From Calamus simplicifolius (Eukaryota > Streptophyta > Magnoliopsida > Arecales > Arecaceae), in NCBI GenBank assembly GCA_900491605.1, contig UESW01004079.1:807328-871327 (forward strand): a stretch of DNA of 64,000 nt. Reading direction: 5' to 3'. This document shows positions 53,085 to 64,000 of this stretch, piece after piece. Each line of letters begins with the position of its first letter. Position 1 is the first letter of the stretch. Made by a program: the position numbers and the translations under genes. The notes beneath the pieces are model-generated. The model searched no databases and was not told the origin of the DNA. It saw only the letters and a program-made list of their open reading frames with translations.

Positions 53085-55708
53085 ATGTTTCGCCTGAGCA
53101 ACAACCTGATCGGAGTCCTCAACCTGTTGACGTTCCTCCTCTCGCTCCCGATCGTGGGCGGGGGGATATGGCTGGCGACGAGGGGGAGCACCGACTGCGA
53201 GAAGTTCCTGCAGGGGCCGGTGATCGCCGTCGGCGTGTTCCTGATGGTGGTCTCTCTTGCCGGGCTGGTCGGCGCCTGCTGCCGCGTCTCCTGGCTCCTA
53301 TGGACCTACCTCTTCGTAATGTTCATCCTCATCGTCCTCCTCTTCTGCTTCACCGTCTTCGCCTTCGTGGTTACCAACAAGGGCGCCGGAGAGGTCGTCT
53401 CGGGGCGGGGGTACAAGGAGTATCGCCTCGGGGACTATTCCAACTGGCTCCAGAAGAGGGTCAACGATACGAAGAACTGGGACAAGATCCGGAGCTGTCT
53501 CCGGGACGGCAAGGTCTGCCAGAGGCTACAGGAGAAGAATCAGACCTTGTCTCAGTTCATCAACGGCACCCTCTCTCCGGTTCAGGTATTTTAAATCGAG
53601 TCCAGAATTGTTTGATTCTTTCTTCATCTAGATATGATAAAGAGTTTTGTCAGGTAGCTTTGGCTTCTCGTGCTGGCTCGCGATGAAATTAATTTCGGGT
53701 CTTGCATGGAATTTCTTCACCTTGATACTGATCTTTTATGCCTCATTCAGTAGTTTCGTCGGAGTATATGATTGCTATATCTTAGATCTGTTTGCTCCGC
53801 TATTAGGGTTTGGATAAAAAGAATTTTTCTGACAGTTGGTCTTCATATTATAGGGATTTCCTTTCGATTTTCATGTATTAAATCCCTGTTTAAGGCAATA
53901 AATAACTACAGTGTGTAATCTTATCCGTTCGTGCCTTTCTACACGGTTGGAAGAGGAACTTTTCTCTTCTTTCTTTGGGCCACTGCAATTAATCAGTGTT
54001 CCCCCTTTACGATTTGTTTTATAGCAATTAAATTTTTTAGGGAGAAGGAAAAGAAAAATTAGGATTTTTCGGCACAAGATAGGAAATTTTTTAGATGTTG
54101 AGGATAAAAGTTATCAAATTTGTCAACTTTCTGTTGAAACAAACAAAGCAGTACTTCTTTTAATGAAAATAAGTTTTTCAGGCAATTTGTTCGATTAGTT
54201 TTAATGGAATTGCGGTTCTTTCCTTCTATGCTCAAAGGTAGGAGATAGGTGCCGAGTGGAGTGAGAAGTAGTTGCCTTTTCATAATCAACACCTTTTGAA
54301 TTGCAAGGTTTAAATTTCCTTCTTGTTCTTTTTGAAATCTTTAATTTAGCCAGTCTTTTGGTTCTGTGTTTCGTTGATTTAGGTTTTTTTAAAAAAAAGT
54401 AAATTCAAAGATCTCTTGTAGAGATTGCAGAGAATTATTTCTTCTTTCCTTGGTTTGCATGTTTTGTTTGCTTGCTATCTCTGGTGGTTCAACCAGACTT
54501 GTGATTTAATTTGCTGGTTTTTCTCTATCACTTTTCTTTTGTTGATTGGTTCCAAATTCCAATACCTTGGACTCTGATTTTCTTGACTGTGTTTTGTCAA
54601 TTATAGGCTAGCTTACCATGCGCTGTTAGTGTAGACTTTCCATAAAATTTCTTGCTTGAGCTCTTTATGAAATCCAGATGCATCTCTGTTCCATCCGGAG
54701 ATAATATATCCTTACTGAATTAATTTTCCTTCCTTATTTTTGATGTGTTCGTGTTGGATATCAAGCATGTGAATTAACAAAATACCTTCTAAAGTTGGCT
54801 GTCATTTGACAAATATGTGGTTCCATGTTATTGTAAATTGCCCACCCTTGATCAATGTGTGTGTGGTTTTGTTTGAACATAGACAGTAGGGATTCCAACT
54901 CACAGAAATGATCCATTTTGGCTAATATGTTCTAATTATGTTCAGTTTTATAACGTATGCACCAACCTCTTTGATGCGGTCACTCAAGTGTTATCTTATA
55001 TTTTATATCCAAGTGGTAGTGCTTGTGTTCTGTTCTTTTCCTATGTATATTGTATAGAAAGCATGTTTTTAGCCTTTTAACAACTCATGATTCCAGAGCA
55101 TATGCTATCCATGTGCCTGGGCCCTCTCACGATAGTATTTTGTTGCTTTACATAATAGAAATCATGTTGCTTTTTCGGTTCAAATGTGTTTTTATCTAGT
55201 CTTCCTTGGATATCCCCAAGGAGTTTTTGTTTTCTGACTGATAAAAAGTCTAAAACTATGCATTGCCTCAGCGATCAATCATGCAATCTCTGCACTGCTT
55301 CATATTTTATTGTACATACCACATTGTTGTATACTCCCTTAGAATATCTTGATTCTTGGTCTCTACCGAAACCTTATGATATCTCTTGTCTTTTCTTTTA
55401 CTCAGTCTGGATGCTGCAAACCTCCCACAGAATGTGGCTTTACCTATCAAAGTGAAACTGTCTGGATTAAATCCGGCAACCTAACCTCAAACAACCCAGA
55501 CTGCAATACATGGGATAATGGTTCTTCTGTCCTCTGCTACAATTGCCAATCTTGCAAGGCCGGTGTCCTGGCCAACCTCAAGGATGACTGGAAGAAGGTT
55601 GCGATCATCAACATCATAGTCCTTGTCTTCCTTATCATTGTCTACTCCATCGGATGCTGTGCCTTCAGGAACAACAGGCGGGACAATGCTTATGGTGGAT
55701 GGAAATGA
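53085..55708 (+). CDS. TET8: Tetraspanin, TET8-like, two exons
   Basis: Exons 53085-53585 and 55406-55708 join in phase 0 (CAG|GTATTT..TACTCAG|TCT). 267 residues. Four membrane segments: about 8-31, 46-66, 71-96 and 232-254; the large outer loop is 97-231 with the plant signature GCCKPP (169-174), TECGF, NPDCNTWDN and CYNCQSCKAG. Several N-glycosylation sites lie in the loop (NDT, NQT, NGT, NGS). The short tail ends NAYGGWK. Tetraspanins organise membrane microdomains; plant TET8-type members mark secreted vesicles. One intron after about residue 167 is the usual plant arrangement. Exon 1 is clearly GC-rich and exon 2 is not. The intron is T-rich without transposons I can see. No defects. Assignment to TET8 rather than TET9 is by overall resemblance. 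Confidence 0.94.
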
Positions 55709-58233
55709 GATAACCCGTAGAGGGCCAGCGAGTCTTGATGAGGCCTCCTCCTCCAGCTGCTACTATTTTCCCTTTTTTCCTTTGTATATTCTGGATGTTA
55801 GCTACTTTGTCCATTGAGATTCGCTTAGGACATGTTTAGTTGCTTCCATTTTTCATATTGTTATAATGTTGTTCATGTTTGTTGGGATCGTTATATAGAT
55901 TGCTGGTTATCTAGTTCTGAGTTTATATAAATGGATAGGAGCCTTTGTATTCTGCATCATTTTTGACTATAGCTTGGTTTTGTGTTTGTATTTGGTATTA
56001 GCATTTCATTTTTGGGGCATATATGATTGATTTATTATTTATTTATTTTAAATAATAATTATGGTATCTGATTTAGCAGATTAATGATGGTTTAATAAAA
56101 TTAATTTTTTATTAATTTATTTTTAAAAAGTTATTATTTGATAACTAAAAATTTAACGTATTATTTAGAAATAGAAAAGTTTTTCTCTTCTATGTATATA
56201 GTCTATTTCATCATCAAAACAGATAAGAAATAGAATTAGAAAAAAAAGAAATTCAATCCGTTCATAACCATATTGAATTGGTGTTTGAAAATCAGGGTAA
56301 GGCAACTGAATTACCATTTGATGTATTGGCTTGATGGCGATTCTTCAGTGTTCAAAGACCAGCCCACTCTGCCAACATACCAAGGGCAAGAGATCATGCA
56401 AAACATAGGGGGAAGCAAATTTTATAACAGCCATTAAGGAAAGAAAATAAATAATAATCAAATAAGAATTAATTGAGTAAGAAAATTTGGCTATATAGGC
56501 ATTGAATTGCTTTTGATTATCTCCTACCTCAATGATAAAAGAGATCAGCATGAAAAATGATGAGAAAAAGTAATTTCAGAGTAAATTAGCATCATAATTT
56601 AAAGTGATGGATTATTCTTTAATTAAAGAAGAAATACGATATGCAACTATTTGGATGATGAGAAAGATTAATATTTGTATGACGTATCTCTTAATACTCA
56701 ACGGATCATTTTAAATAAACAAATAAAGATTAGATCAAAGATAAAAATAAATGAAAAGTACTTTAAAATAACAAAAAAAATCCAACATTCCATAAATAAG
56801 ATGAGGAAAAAAAAAATCTCGACCCTGATCTTTATAATTCATAAGTTATAGCTGATAGAATATTGATGATATCAACGCATTGGTCAAAATTTCTCTTCTA
56901 CAATGTCTTAACATGAAGTACGGTGGACTCTGGCCCGGTATCTTCGTATGACACGTTTGCATGTTAGCACAATATTATAATACTAGTTAACGGTTATGAG
57001 CAAAATAGAATTTGCTTGGATTAGCCTACAATGTCCGACATTTTAAGCAATTGGGTTCTATCTCGAATGAGTTCTTGATAAACATATCTCATGTCTTCGT
57101 GAACTGAAATCATGCATTTATATCCTGTAGATTGTAACCCTTGACATGAATTTTTCTGATGATTAGTAGGATATTCACGATCGTGGTAACAAAAGAATAT
57201 GGCTGATGAGATTTCGAATAAGAAAAAGGAAAGAGGATGGGTGAGAAACGAATCCAGAAGCGATTGGAGAAGAGAAAATCTCGTCCAGCGGCCTGCCATC
57301 GTTCTCGCTGCCCTCCTCATTTCTGTCTTCCAGCTTGTCAACCCAACTCAACTTGCATTGGTTTGGTTAAGCTCGAATCAGGCCGAATTAAGCTGCAAGC
57401 TAAGTTGGGCTCAGAGTCCAGTTTCTTGATAAATGGGTCAAGTTTAAGTTTCTGTATAGTCAAACAACGAGATTGACTTGGGTTGGATTGGGATCAACAA
57501 CATTGGGTGGAATAATTTGAGCTCAAAGGAAAAGTCTTTATATACTGCTTTGGTGCAGAATAACCTACGATTCATTTAGACGTGAGCTGTGTTTATAGTA
57601 CAAAACTTACGAGTGAGCTTTGCGGTATGAGCTTATGTGCGAATGAATAATAGGATTATTTTGCATCGAAGGTAATATACAAAACTTTTTTTAACAGTAA
57701 AATTTAGTCCGGCCCAAATTCACACCATGTTATTAATTCCCTGAATCGAAAACGGCCCGATATATCGACGCCTGCAGTAAATGGTCAATACTCGATGGAT
57801 GTTATTAACTGCTGGGAAACAAACACTGGGAGAAGGGTCAGCGTTTTGGACCGAGCCCGCGGTAAATTTCTGCGTCGCATGCACGGTCTCATTATTGCCC
57901 ATCCCCGAAGTTGCACCCCTGGCTGCCAATTGATCCATCTCGAGCGTGCTTCGCCTTATCTTTTAATTTTTAATTTTTTTTTATTCGGAGCTTGGTGGGA
58001 AAGGGACAGCACGGCGCCGCTGAAATTTCATTGAATAGAAATACTGATACCTGATGCCATGTGGCTCGAAAAAAACCGACAAGGCTGACTTGCATGCTAA
58101 AACTTGAATACATAAAGTGATATTTCTTATAAGCAAAAAGAAGAAAAAAATAATAAATTATTTAAATAGAATATTTAAATTAGCAATATAATTTAATTTG
58201 CTCACGAAATCATATTATCATAACCATCAAATG
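55709..58233. other. 3' UTR of tetraspanin and intergenic region
   Basis: The first 250-300 bp are probably 3' UTR; the polyadenylation signal is not certain. The remainder is AT-rich with no recognised gene. Frames at 57021-57341 (minus) and 57199-57476 (plus) have no similarity I know. Confidence 0.5.
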
Positions 58234-58241
58234 ATCTGAAT

Positions 58242-59983
58242 TAGAGATGGGCATCAAGCCATGTCACCCTAAACCATTAGAGATAGGCACCGGGCCATAT
58301 CGCCCATAGAATAGCACGGCCCGATTCAGCATGAACTGGACCATACCTGGCATAGCCCATTAAGCCATGTCATATTGGGCTCGAAAAATCTGACCCATCG
58401 GCCCGACATAGCCCACATGGGCTTGGACCATGCCGGGCCGGCACGGCCCATCAGGACATGATAAAAAAATTTAAATAATTTTTTAATAAATTAAAAAATT
58501 ATTTGAAACAAAGGAATTTATTAATATGAAGCCATCTTAATGGTAGAGGGTTTGGCATAACCCTTATCAGTTTATTAATTAAAAATCAAAATAGTACATG
58601 AAGGAAGGGGGGCTGGACCTGACCTAATAATACAATAAGAAAGAAAAAAATAGAGATGATTCACTTTAATAATTAAAAAAATAAATATATATATATATAT
58701 ATATTATAAATAGAGATGACTCACTCATCAGTAGTATTTGTGTCATCATCATCTTCGCTGGTTAAGTCATGTCCACTTTATCTTGAAGCCTTGCCTCAGT
58801 ATCCAACCAATCTTTGAAGCATAGAAACATCTTAACCGTCTCGCTAGTCATCCTACTTTTCTTTTCATACAGAACACGTTGCACTGAAAGCAGATTCTGA
58901 TGCTACTGTGGACATCGACACAGCTAAAATATCTCGTGCAATGGCAGACATAACAGGATATTGATTTCTAGCACTCTTCAACCAAGCTAATACATCTAAT
59001 TTTTTATTTGATCTTCATCATATGCAGAAGATCATTTCGTAAATAAAATTTTAATTATTATATAAAAAAATATCTTTTTTTAAGTTTATCATTGCTATTA
59101 TTTTGACTAAAATGACAATATCAACTCCATGCCTTTTGTTTATTTGCAAGAATGTATTATAATATATATACACAATATATTAATAAGATAAGCATATAAT
59201 AAAAATTTAGTACTTTGTGTTATTTGGTGTTGTTTTTGAAACTATAAGCTATTATTATACATTTTGACATTCCATAATACAATATTATTTTATAAAATTT
59301 TTTAATCATAAATTTAAAAAATTTAAATTTTAATAGAATTATAATTTTTTACATTGATAATTTTATCTTCATTCTAAAGATACGATAGTCAAATTTATAT
59401 TTTTTTCATGCATGATCACCATTAATTACATATAAGAAATTATTTTTAAAACTATTTTTGATGCAACTAAACATATAAAAAGTTAAAAACATCCTTTGAA
59501 TATTTTTGCTTAAAAATTTATATTATTTAAGAAAATAACAAAAGAGCACTAAAACGAAACTGTTTCATTTGTACTAACTGCGAGTATCTCATCTGTGTAT
59601 TCAAGCACCGAGAGTCTCTGGATGGTCAAGACTATCTCGGTAACTTCATCTAAAGAAAAAAAATTACAAGAGAATAAAATATCTACTGTTGAAAGGTGCC
59701 AACCCAATCCTCTGTTACTTGCCTGAGATTGGGCCAACAAAATTTTTTATAAAAAATTAATATAAAAATTAATTTTTAAAAAAATAAAAAGATTGAGTCA
59801 ATATTTTTGTAAAAAAAAATTGCCTATGCACGTCCCACCATGGGTCATGCCGCATTTTGGGCCATGGGCCGTGCTTAGCCGCCAAAAATTTTTAAGGGGC
59901 CATGCCCGGCATGGCCCATTAAATTGGCCCGCCCGACGGGCCTGAGCCGTGCCGTATCAGGTACGGTCCAGTACGCACCGCTA
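58242..59983 (-). mobile_element. hAT transposon, internally decayed
   Basis: Flanked by ATCTGAAT (58234-58241) and GTCTGAAT (59984-59991), an 8-bp duplication with one change. Ends are TAGAGATGGGCAT and, reversed, TAGCGGTGCGTAC. Subterminal regions on both sides are packed with GGCCC/GGGCC words (GGCCCGACATAGCCC, GGCCATGGGCCGTGC). Inside is the C-terminal transposase remnant on the minus strand (59002-58762). At 1742 bp it is too short for a complete hAT (about 3-4 kb), so it is an internal deletion derivative. Confidence 0.85.
58762..59002 (-). pseudogene. hAT transposase C-terminal dimerisation domain, frameshifted
   Basis: Minus-strand translation gives LDVLAWLKSARNQYPVMSAI, then ARDILAVSMSTVASESAFS. 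After a two-base loss near 58877 the frame resumes as QRVLYEKKSRMTSETVKMFL and ends DTEARLQDKVDMT with a stop. This is the signature of the hAT family C-terminal dimerisation region (PF05699). The DDE-type core and BED zinc finger are absent. Confidence 0.88.
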
Positions 59984-59991
59984 GTCTGAAT

Positions 59992-61579
59992 GCGAGATTG
60001 CTACTCGATGGGGGTATTATATTACAAAGCCCTCAAATAATTTATATATGTAATATATAAAAAATATTATATAAATATAATTAATATTGTCATTTTTAAA
60101 ATATAATATGCTGTATAAAAATTTAAATAAAATTTTTATTAAAAATAATGATATCTTAAATTATATACTACTATACTTTATTCATCTAAACCTTTTCTCA
60201 ACTATATAGGATCTGCTATATAAATCTACTTCCTTCATTCTACTCTATTTAAAGCTAAGTCGATATTCAAATCATGGGCATTCATCTCTTCACATAATTT
60301 AATTTAGTAGATTCGTATTTTAGAAGATTTGATGAAGTTTTATGCTAGTTTTCAGTTATCTAACACAATCCTTCTCCTTTATTCAAACATAAAATTAGCT
60401 TTGACAAAATTCTTTTAAATTATTAATAAAAAATATTATATTATTATAATTAATTATTTAGTTATAATTATATAATTATAATTATTATTTTTTATAATAA
60501 TATATTGATAAAAATTAATATCATCTAATATGATATATAATATAATATTAAATTTATCAATATATTGGCCATATAGGTTTTATGAAAAAAGGCTAACTGA
60601 TGATAATCAATGCTTGGTATTGAAGGCGGTGATTTGTTTGTGCGTGAAATTGCGCATCTACGATGCAGGATCTATAAATGAGACTTTGGATGCAAGCTAT
60701 GGACGGCAGGCACAAACGACAGGCGCGGACCACCAAAACTATAATAATCGACAGAAATTAGCTGCAGTAGATTTGACAACTGCCTATATATATATATATA
60801 TATATAGTTTGTATATCTCCTTTTGTATATTTCCTTCAATTATTTGGTTTGCAAGTACAAATAGTGCAGCAGCGCTGGCACGAGAGGTGCTGGAAGGGGT
60901 CCACCATTTGACCATTAGCAGCTGGATCGTGAACTCACATTTACTTCACTCTTTTCTTGGGATATTAATGCAAACATATGATGACTAAAATATAATTCCT
61001 TTTCAGAAAAAGCTCGACTGGAGCATTGATACCTTTTTTTTATAACATGTATTTATATCTTATCAGACATCATCTCTGGCGATATAATTGCAAGTCTGGT
61101 AGGATAGTAATAAAGAAAGACGAAAAATTGACCACTTGCTCACGACAGTCGATGCCAATAAATACTCCTCTCGTGAAGGTAGATTCAAAAGTCCAGCTGT
61201 CTTCTTCCCTCATTTAAGTGTGATTATTTTTCAGAGAAGGAAAGAGTTAGAAGGGCTGTTCATCATCGTAATGCAATCGTTGTGCCAGCATCTGTCCTGA
61301 AGCCAATGGCGATCAAGCTTTACACTTTGCAGCACCCGTAACATTTTATTTTTAAAAAAAATGATATAAAAACAATTTAACGAGGGATTAGAGTTTTTTT
61401 ATATATATATAATTAACCGGTGCCGTTTGACACCGGATTTACGTGATTAGTGCGAAGGGTAAAAATTTTGCGTGTTAAAAGAAAAACTTCACTTAAAAGT
61501 GACGCTTTTTTTGATGTTTTTTAAAAATAATATCTAAAGTGATATTTTTTTAAAATATCATTTGAAGTGGTGAGAGCTT
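59992..61579. other. AT-rich intergenic region
   Basis: Contains a (TA)n tract at about 60784-60806. The plus-strand frame 60530-60988 spans that tract and is not convincing as a gene. Nothing else seen. Confidence 0.5.
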
Positions 61580-61582
61580 TTA

Positions 61583-61927
61583 GGTAGTGTTTGAAATAGG
61601 GAATAAGATGGGATATCCTCTGGATATCCCCTTTATTCCCAAAAACTATAACTATAAGGGATAGCAGGGAATAAAGTTAACCAAAGGGATAATCCATGGT
61701 TAACCATGGTTAACCATGGGATATCTCCTCAATTTATTCCCTAGAGAATGCAGAAATAGCTGGTTATCCCTTCAAATAAGAGTAAAAAAAGGTTATCCCA
61801 TGGATTTACCTTTTTGCATTTGATATGATCAATGGAATAGCCAAGGGATATCCTTAGGGATAGCCAGGGGATAAATTCTATCCCGTATATTTATCCATAG
61901 ATAACATTTTTCTTATCAAACACTACC
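61583..61927. mobile_element. PIF/Harbinger (Tourist-type) MITE
   Basis: 345 bp with perfect 12-bp terminal inverted repeats GGTAGTGTTTGA / TCAAACACTACC. TTA directly flanks both sides (61580-61582 and 61928-61930), the 3-bp duplication of this superfamily. Inside are many GGGATA/TATCCC and CCATGGTTAACC words but no ORF. Intact ends suggest recent movement by a transposase encoded elsewhere. Confidence 0.9.
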
Positions 61928-61930
61928 TTA

Positions 61931-62266
61931 AGAAGCCATTCTTACATAGTCCCATTTTACGTGAAAGAATAGTGCTTTTAAGAAGTCATTCTCACAAGAC
62001 ACAAAGTCCTATTTTATGCCGAAGATTGGTGCTTTAAAGAAGTTCTTCTCGCAAAGTCCCATTTTATGCTTTTTTTTAACATTATTTCAAATTATGCTTT
62101 TTAGTTATCATGATAAATATAAAAAAATATTATTTTATATAAATTTTTTAATAATATTTTTTTTACTTTAATATTTTTTTTATAAAAATTTTACTTTCAA
62201 CATAAATCATATAGAACCGTATCAAATAACACTGATTTAAAAAACGGTTCCAACCATGCTTGTCTC
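61931..62266. other. AT-rich stretch before L1-3
   Basis: Short direct repeats (GAAGCCATTCTTACATAGTC at 61932 and related AGAAGTCATTCTCACAAGAC, AAGTTCTTCTCGCAAAGTCC) at about 55-60 bp intervals; otherwise nothing seen. Confidence 0.45.
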
Positions 62267-64000
62267 TTTTTTTTTTTTTTTTGTACAAACGGGCGATCAC
62301 ACTGATCTAGTGCGAGTCAGCCCAGATAGATCAGAGTACAAAATTTACTGCAAAGGAGCTGGGCAGGGGTCACCCGAAGTCAAAATCCATGGACCAGAAA
62401 GCAGAGCCACTGAAGAAGCAATCCAGTCCGCCGCCGAGTTGGCTTCACGATATATATGACGGGACTGAACACAATCAATCTCCCGCAGAATAGCCCAAAT
62501 ATCCAACAAAATCGGATTAGACAGAGCAGGAGGGCAATTCTGCGTCTGGATCCAAGAAATAACCGACATGGAGTCGCCCTCAATACAAATCCTCTGAGCA
62601 TGAAGAACCCGAGCAGCATAAGAAATACCCGCCCAAGCCGCGCGAAGTTCAGACATGGGGACAGAAGAGTCAAGAGAACCAAAACCTCCTGCCGCCAAAA
62701 GATCACCATGGGGACCTCTGATAATGAACGCTGACCCAGCAACTCTACCACGGACACTTCCGTCAAAATTGACTTTGACAAACCCTGGAGGGGGGGATCC
62801 CAGGAGATAAGAACCGTATGCCGGTTCGCTGCCGAAGCAGCAGGGGATCTCCAGTGGCCAGAGATATCAAACCCAATCCGAGCACAGTCCGTCGCCAATA
62901 ATCTGATCTTTCTAACAGTCTTATGCAGAGAGATAGTGTCATCAGAGAAAATAAACTGGTTCCTAGTAAGCCAAATCTGATAGGCAGTGACCGCCCAGAG
63001 ACCTTTCTTATGCTGAGGGCATCTCCGAAGATTCAGAAGGAAAGAAGAGTACAGGGAGCCCGAGTCATTCTGACTGAGAGGATAACCCACCATAAACCAG
63101 ACCCGCCTAGCTCTTGGGCAGATGAAAATAGCATGATCTATAGATTCCTCCTCCAAGCTGCATAACGGGCAGATCGACTGAATAGGGATACCCCGCCGAG
63201 AAAGGAGAGTACAGGTAGGGAGGGAGCCCCACAGAAGTTTCCAGATAAATAACTGAACTCTGGGGATAGTAGGGAGCTTCCAAATCCACGCAGCATCTTC
63301 CAGGCACTGAGGCTGAGATCTGAACATCATCATCAGATCCCTAGTCGGGGCCTTAGAGAGACAGGAACTCTGCCAGAGTCTCACATCAGAGGAACGACCA
63401 GGAAGAAGAGGCATCGATAAAATCCGCCGGGCAAGTTCCGTACCAAACAATCTGGTCACCGAGGGATATGCCAAGCAGGAGGATCAGAGGATATCAAGTC
63501 CTTGACCCGAAGACTGGAAGGGGTCTCAATGCTGATAAAGGAGGGCCATCGAGAGAGAGGAAGCTCAGAAATCCAAGTATCCTGAATAACACTGACCGAA
63601 GAACCATCACCGATCATCCAGGAGAGATTGTCCAAAATAGCCTGACCATAGCGACAGATCTCCTTCCAAAAGGAGGAGCTTCCCCGAGGTGGCGAAATAT
63701 ACATGGCAGATGTCCATTCTCCATACCTAATACGCATCAGGGAGCTCCAAAGATAATGTGGCTCAAGAAGAAACCTCGAAGCATGTCTGGCAATAAGGGC
63801 TTTTCTTCTAACAATCAAGGACTGGATACCGAGACCACCCTCAGCAATAGGCATACAAACCAAGTCCCAGGATAAGAGGTGAATCCCATGACCATCCTGC
63901 ACTGAAGCCCATAGGAAATCACGAAAGCATCTCTCGATCCTTCTCAGGCAAGTAATTGGAATGGCTGAATTCGACAGGATATGCAGGGGAAGGGAGGAAA
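62267..64000 (-). mobile_element. L1-3: 3' part of an L1-type LINE, continues beyond the window
   Basis: Poly(T) at 62267-62282 is the A-tail of a minus-strand LINE, followed by a short 3' UTR and ORF2 from 62345 upward. The best preserved of the three L1 copies. Its 5' part lies beyond 64000. Confidence 0.85.
62345..64000 (-). pseudogene. L1-3 ORF2 C-terminal part (zf-RVT and RNase H), frameshifted, partial
   Basis: From the right edge: HGIHLLSWDLVCMPIAEGGL and QALI-type post-RT sequence (63902-63456), a stop near 63456, then MAYPSVTRLFGTELARRILS and the zf-RVT signature ICPLCSLEEESIDHAIFICP (about 63180-63110), leading into VLISWDPPLQG. At a run of G on the plus strand (62788-62795) the frame shifts. 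The RNase H continues in the next frame with FGSLDSSVPMSELRAAWAGI, RICIEGDSMSV and YREANSAADWIASSV to a stop at 62345. The single-base slip in a homopolymer could be a real mutation or a sequencing error. The archaeal-type RNase H presumably helps remove RNA after first-strand synthesis. Confidence 0.83.

Noticed and set aside
53036..53686. 216-codon plus-strand ORF overlapping tetraspanin exon 1
   Set aside because: Out-of-frame shadow of a GC-rich exon. The tetraspanin frame has four membrane segments and a proper splice junction.
60530..60988. 152-codon ORF
   Set aside because: Spans a (TA)n tract giving YIYIYIYS; no similarity.
1..64000. Bacterial operons, defence islands or phage genes
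   Set aside because: Spliced genes, LTR elements, LINEs and MITEs show nuclear plant DNA; no prokaryotic gene organisation seen.

Overview
The window is nuclear DNA of a flowering plant, most likely a monocot. Evidence: spliced plant genes with GT..AG introns, Tat-lineage Ty3/gypsy elements, L1 LINEs carrying a C-terminal RNase H, hAT and PIF/Harbinger-type MITEs, and a tetraspanin gene whose first exon is far more GC-rich than its second, a gradient common in monocots. A palm-like genome is plausible, but I cannot fix the species. Only two host genes are supported; most of the rest is transposon sequence.

Layout. 1-736 is AT-rich and ends in a probable hAT-type terminus. 737-2312 is the 5' end (LTR, primer binding site, start of gag) of a Tat-like LTR element on the minus strand. 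2754-16834 (Tat-1, TSD CATAC) and 17598-29140 (Tat-2, TSD CATTC) are two structurally complete but mutated Tat-lineage retrotransposons. They are on the same strand and 763 bp apart. Each has LTRs, PBS, gag, protease-RT-RNase H-archaeal-type RNase H-integrase, a tandem-repeat array after pol, an intron-containing antisense gene and a polypurine tract. 29358-31790 is a decayed Ty3/gypsy 3' half. 31800-33020 holds short tandem repeats and a MITE relic.

33103-41116 is a four-exon gene for cytochrome c oxidase subunit 6b (77 aa). Its last intron is 5.7 kb and holds a hAT-type MITE, two RTE-LINE 3' ends, a tandem duplication and a Tourist-like MITE. 42527-48420, 49975-52515 and 62267-64000 are three L1-type LINEs, all on the minus strand. 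53085-55708 is a two-exon tetraspanin (TET8-like, 267 aa). 58242-59983 is a hAT element with a frameshifted transposase remnant, and 61583-61927 is a PIF/Tourist-type MITE with perfect ends and a TTA duplication.

COX6B acts in the mitochondrial respiratory chain and the tetraspanin at the plasma membrane or endomembranes; nothing links them functionally. The most unusual signal is shared by the retrotransposons: their tandem arrays, in the LTR U3 and after pol, are built from short inverted repeats whose two arms often change together between units and between families.
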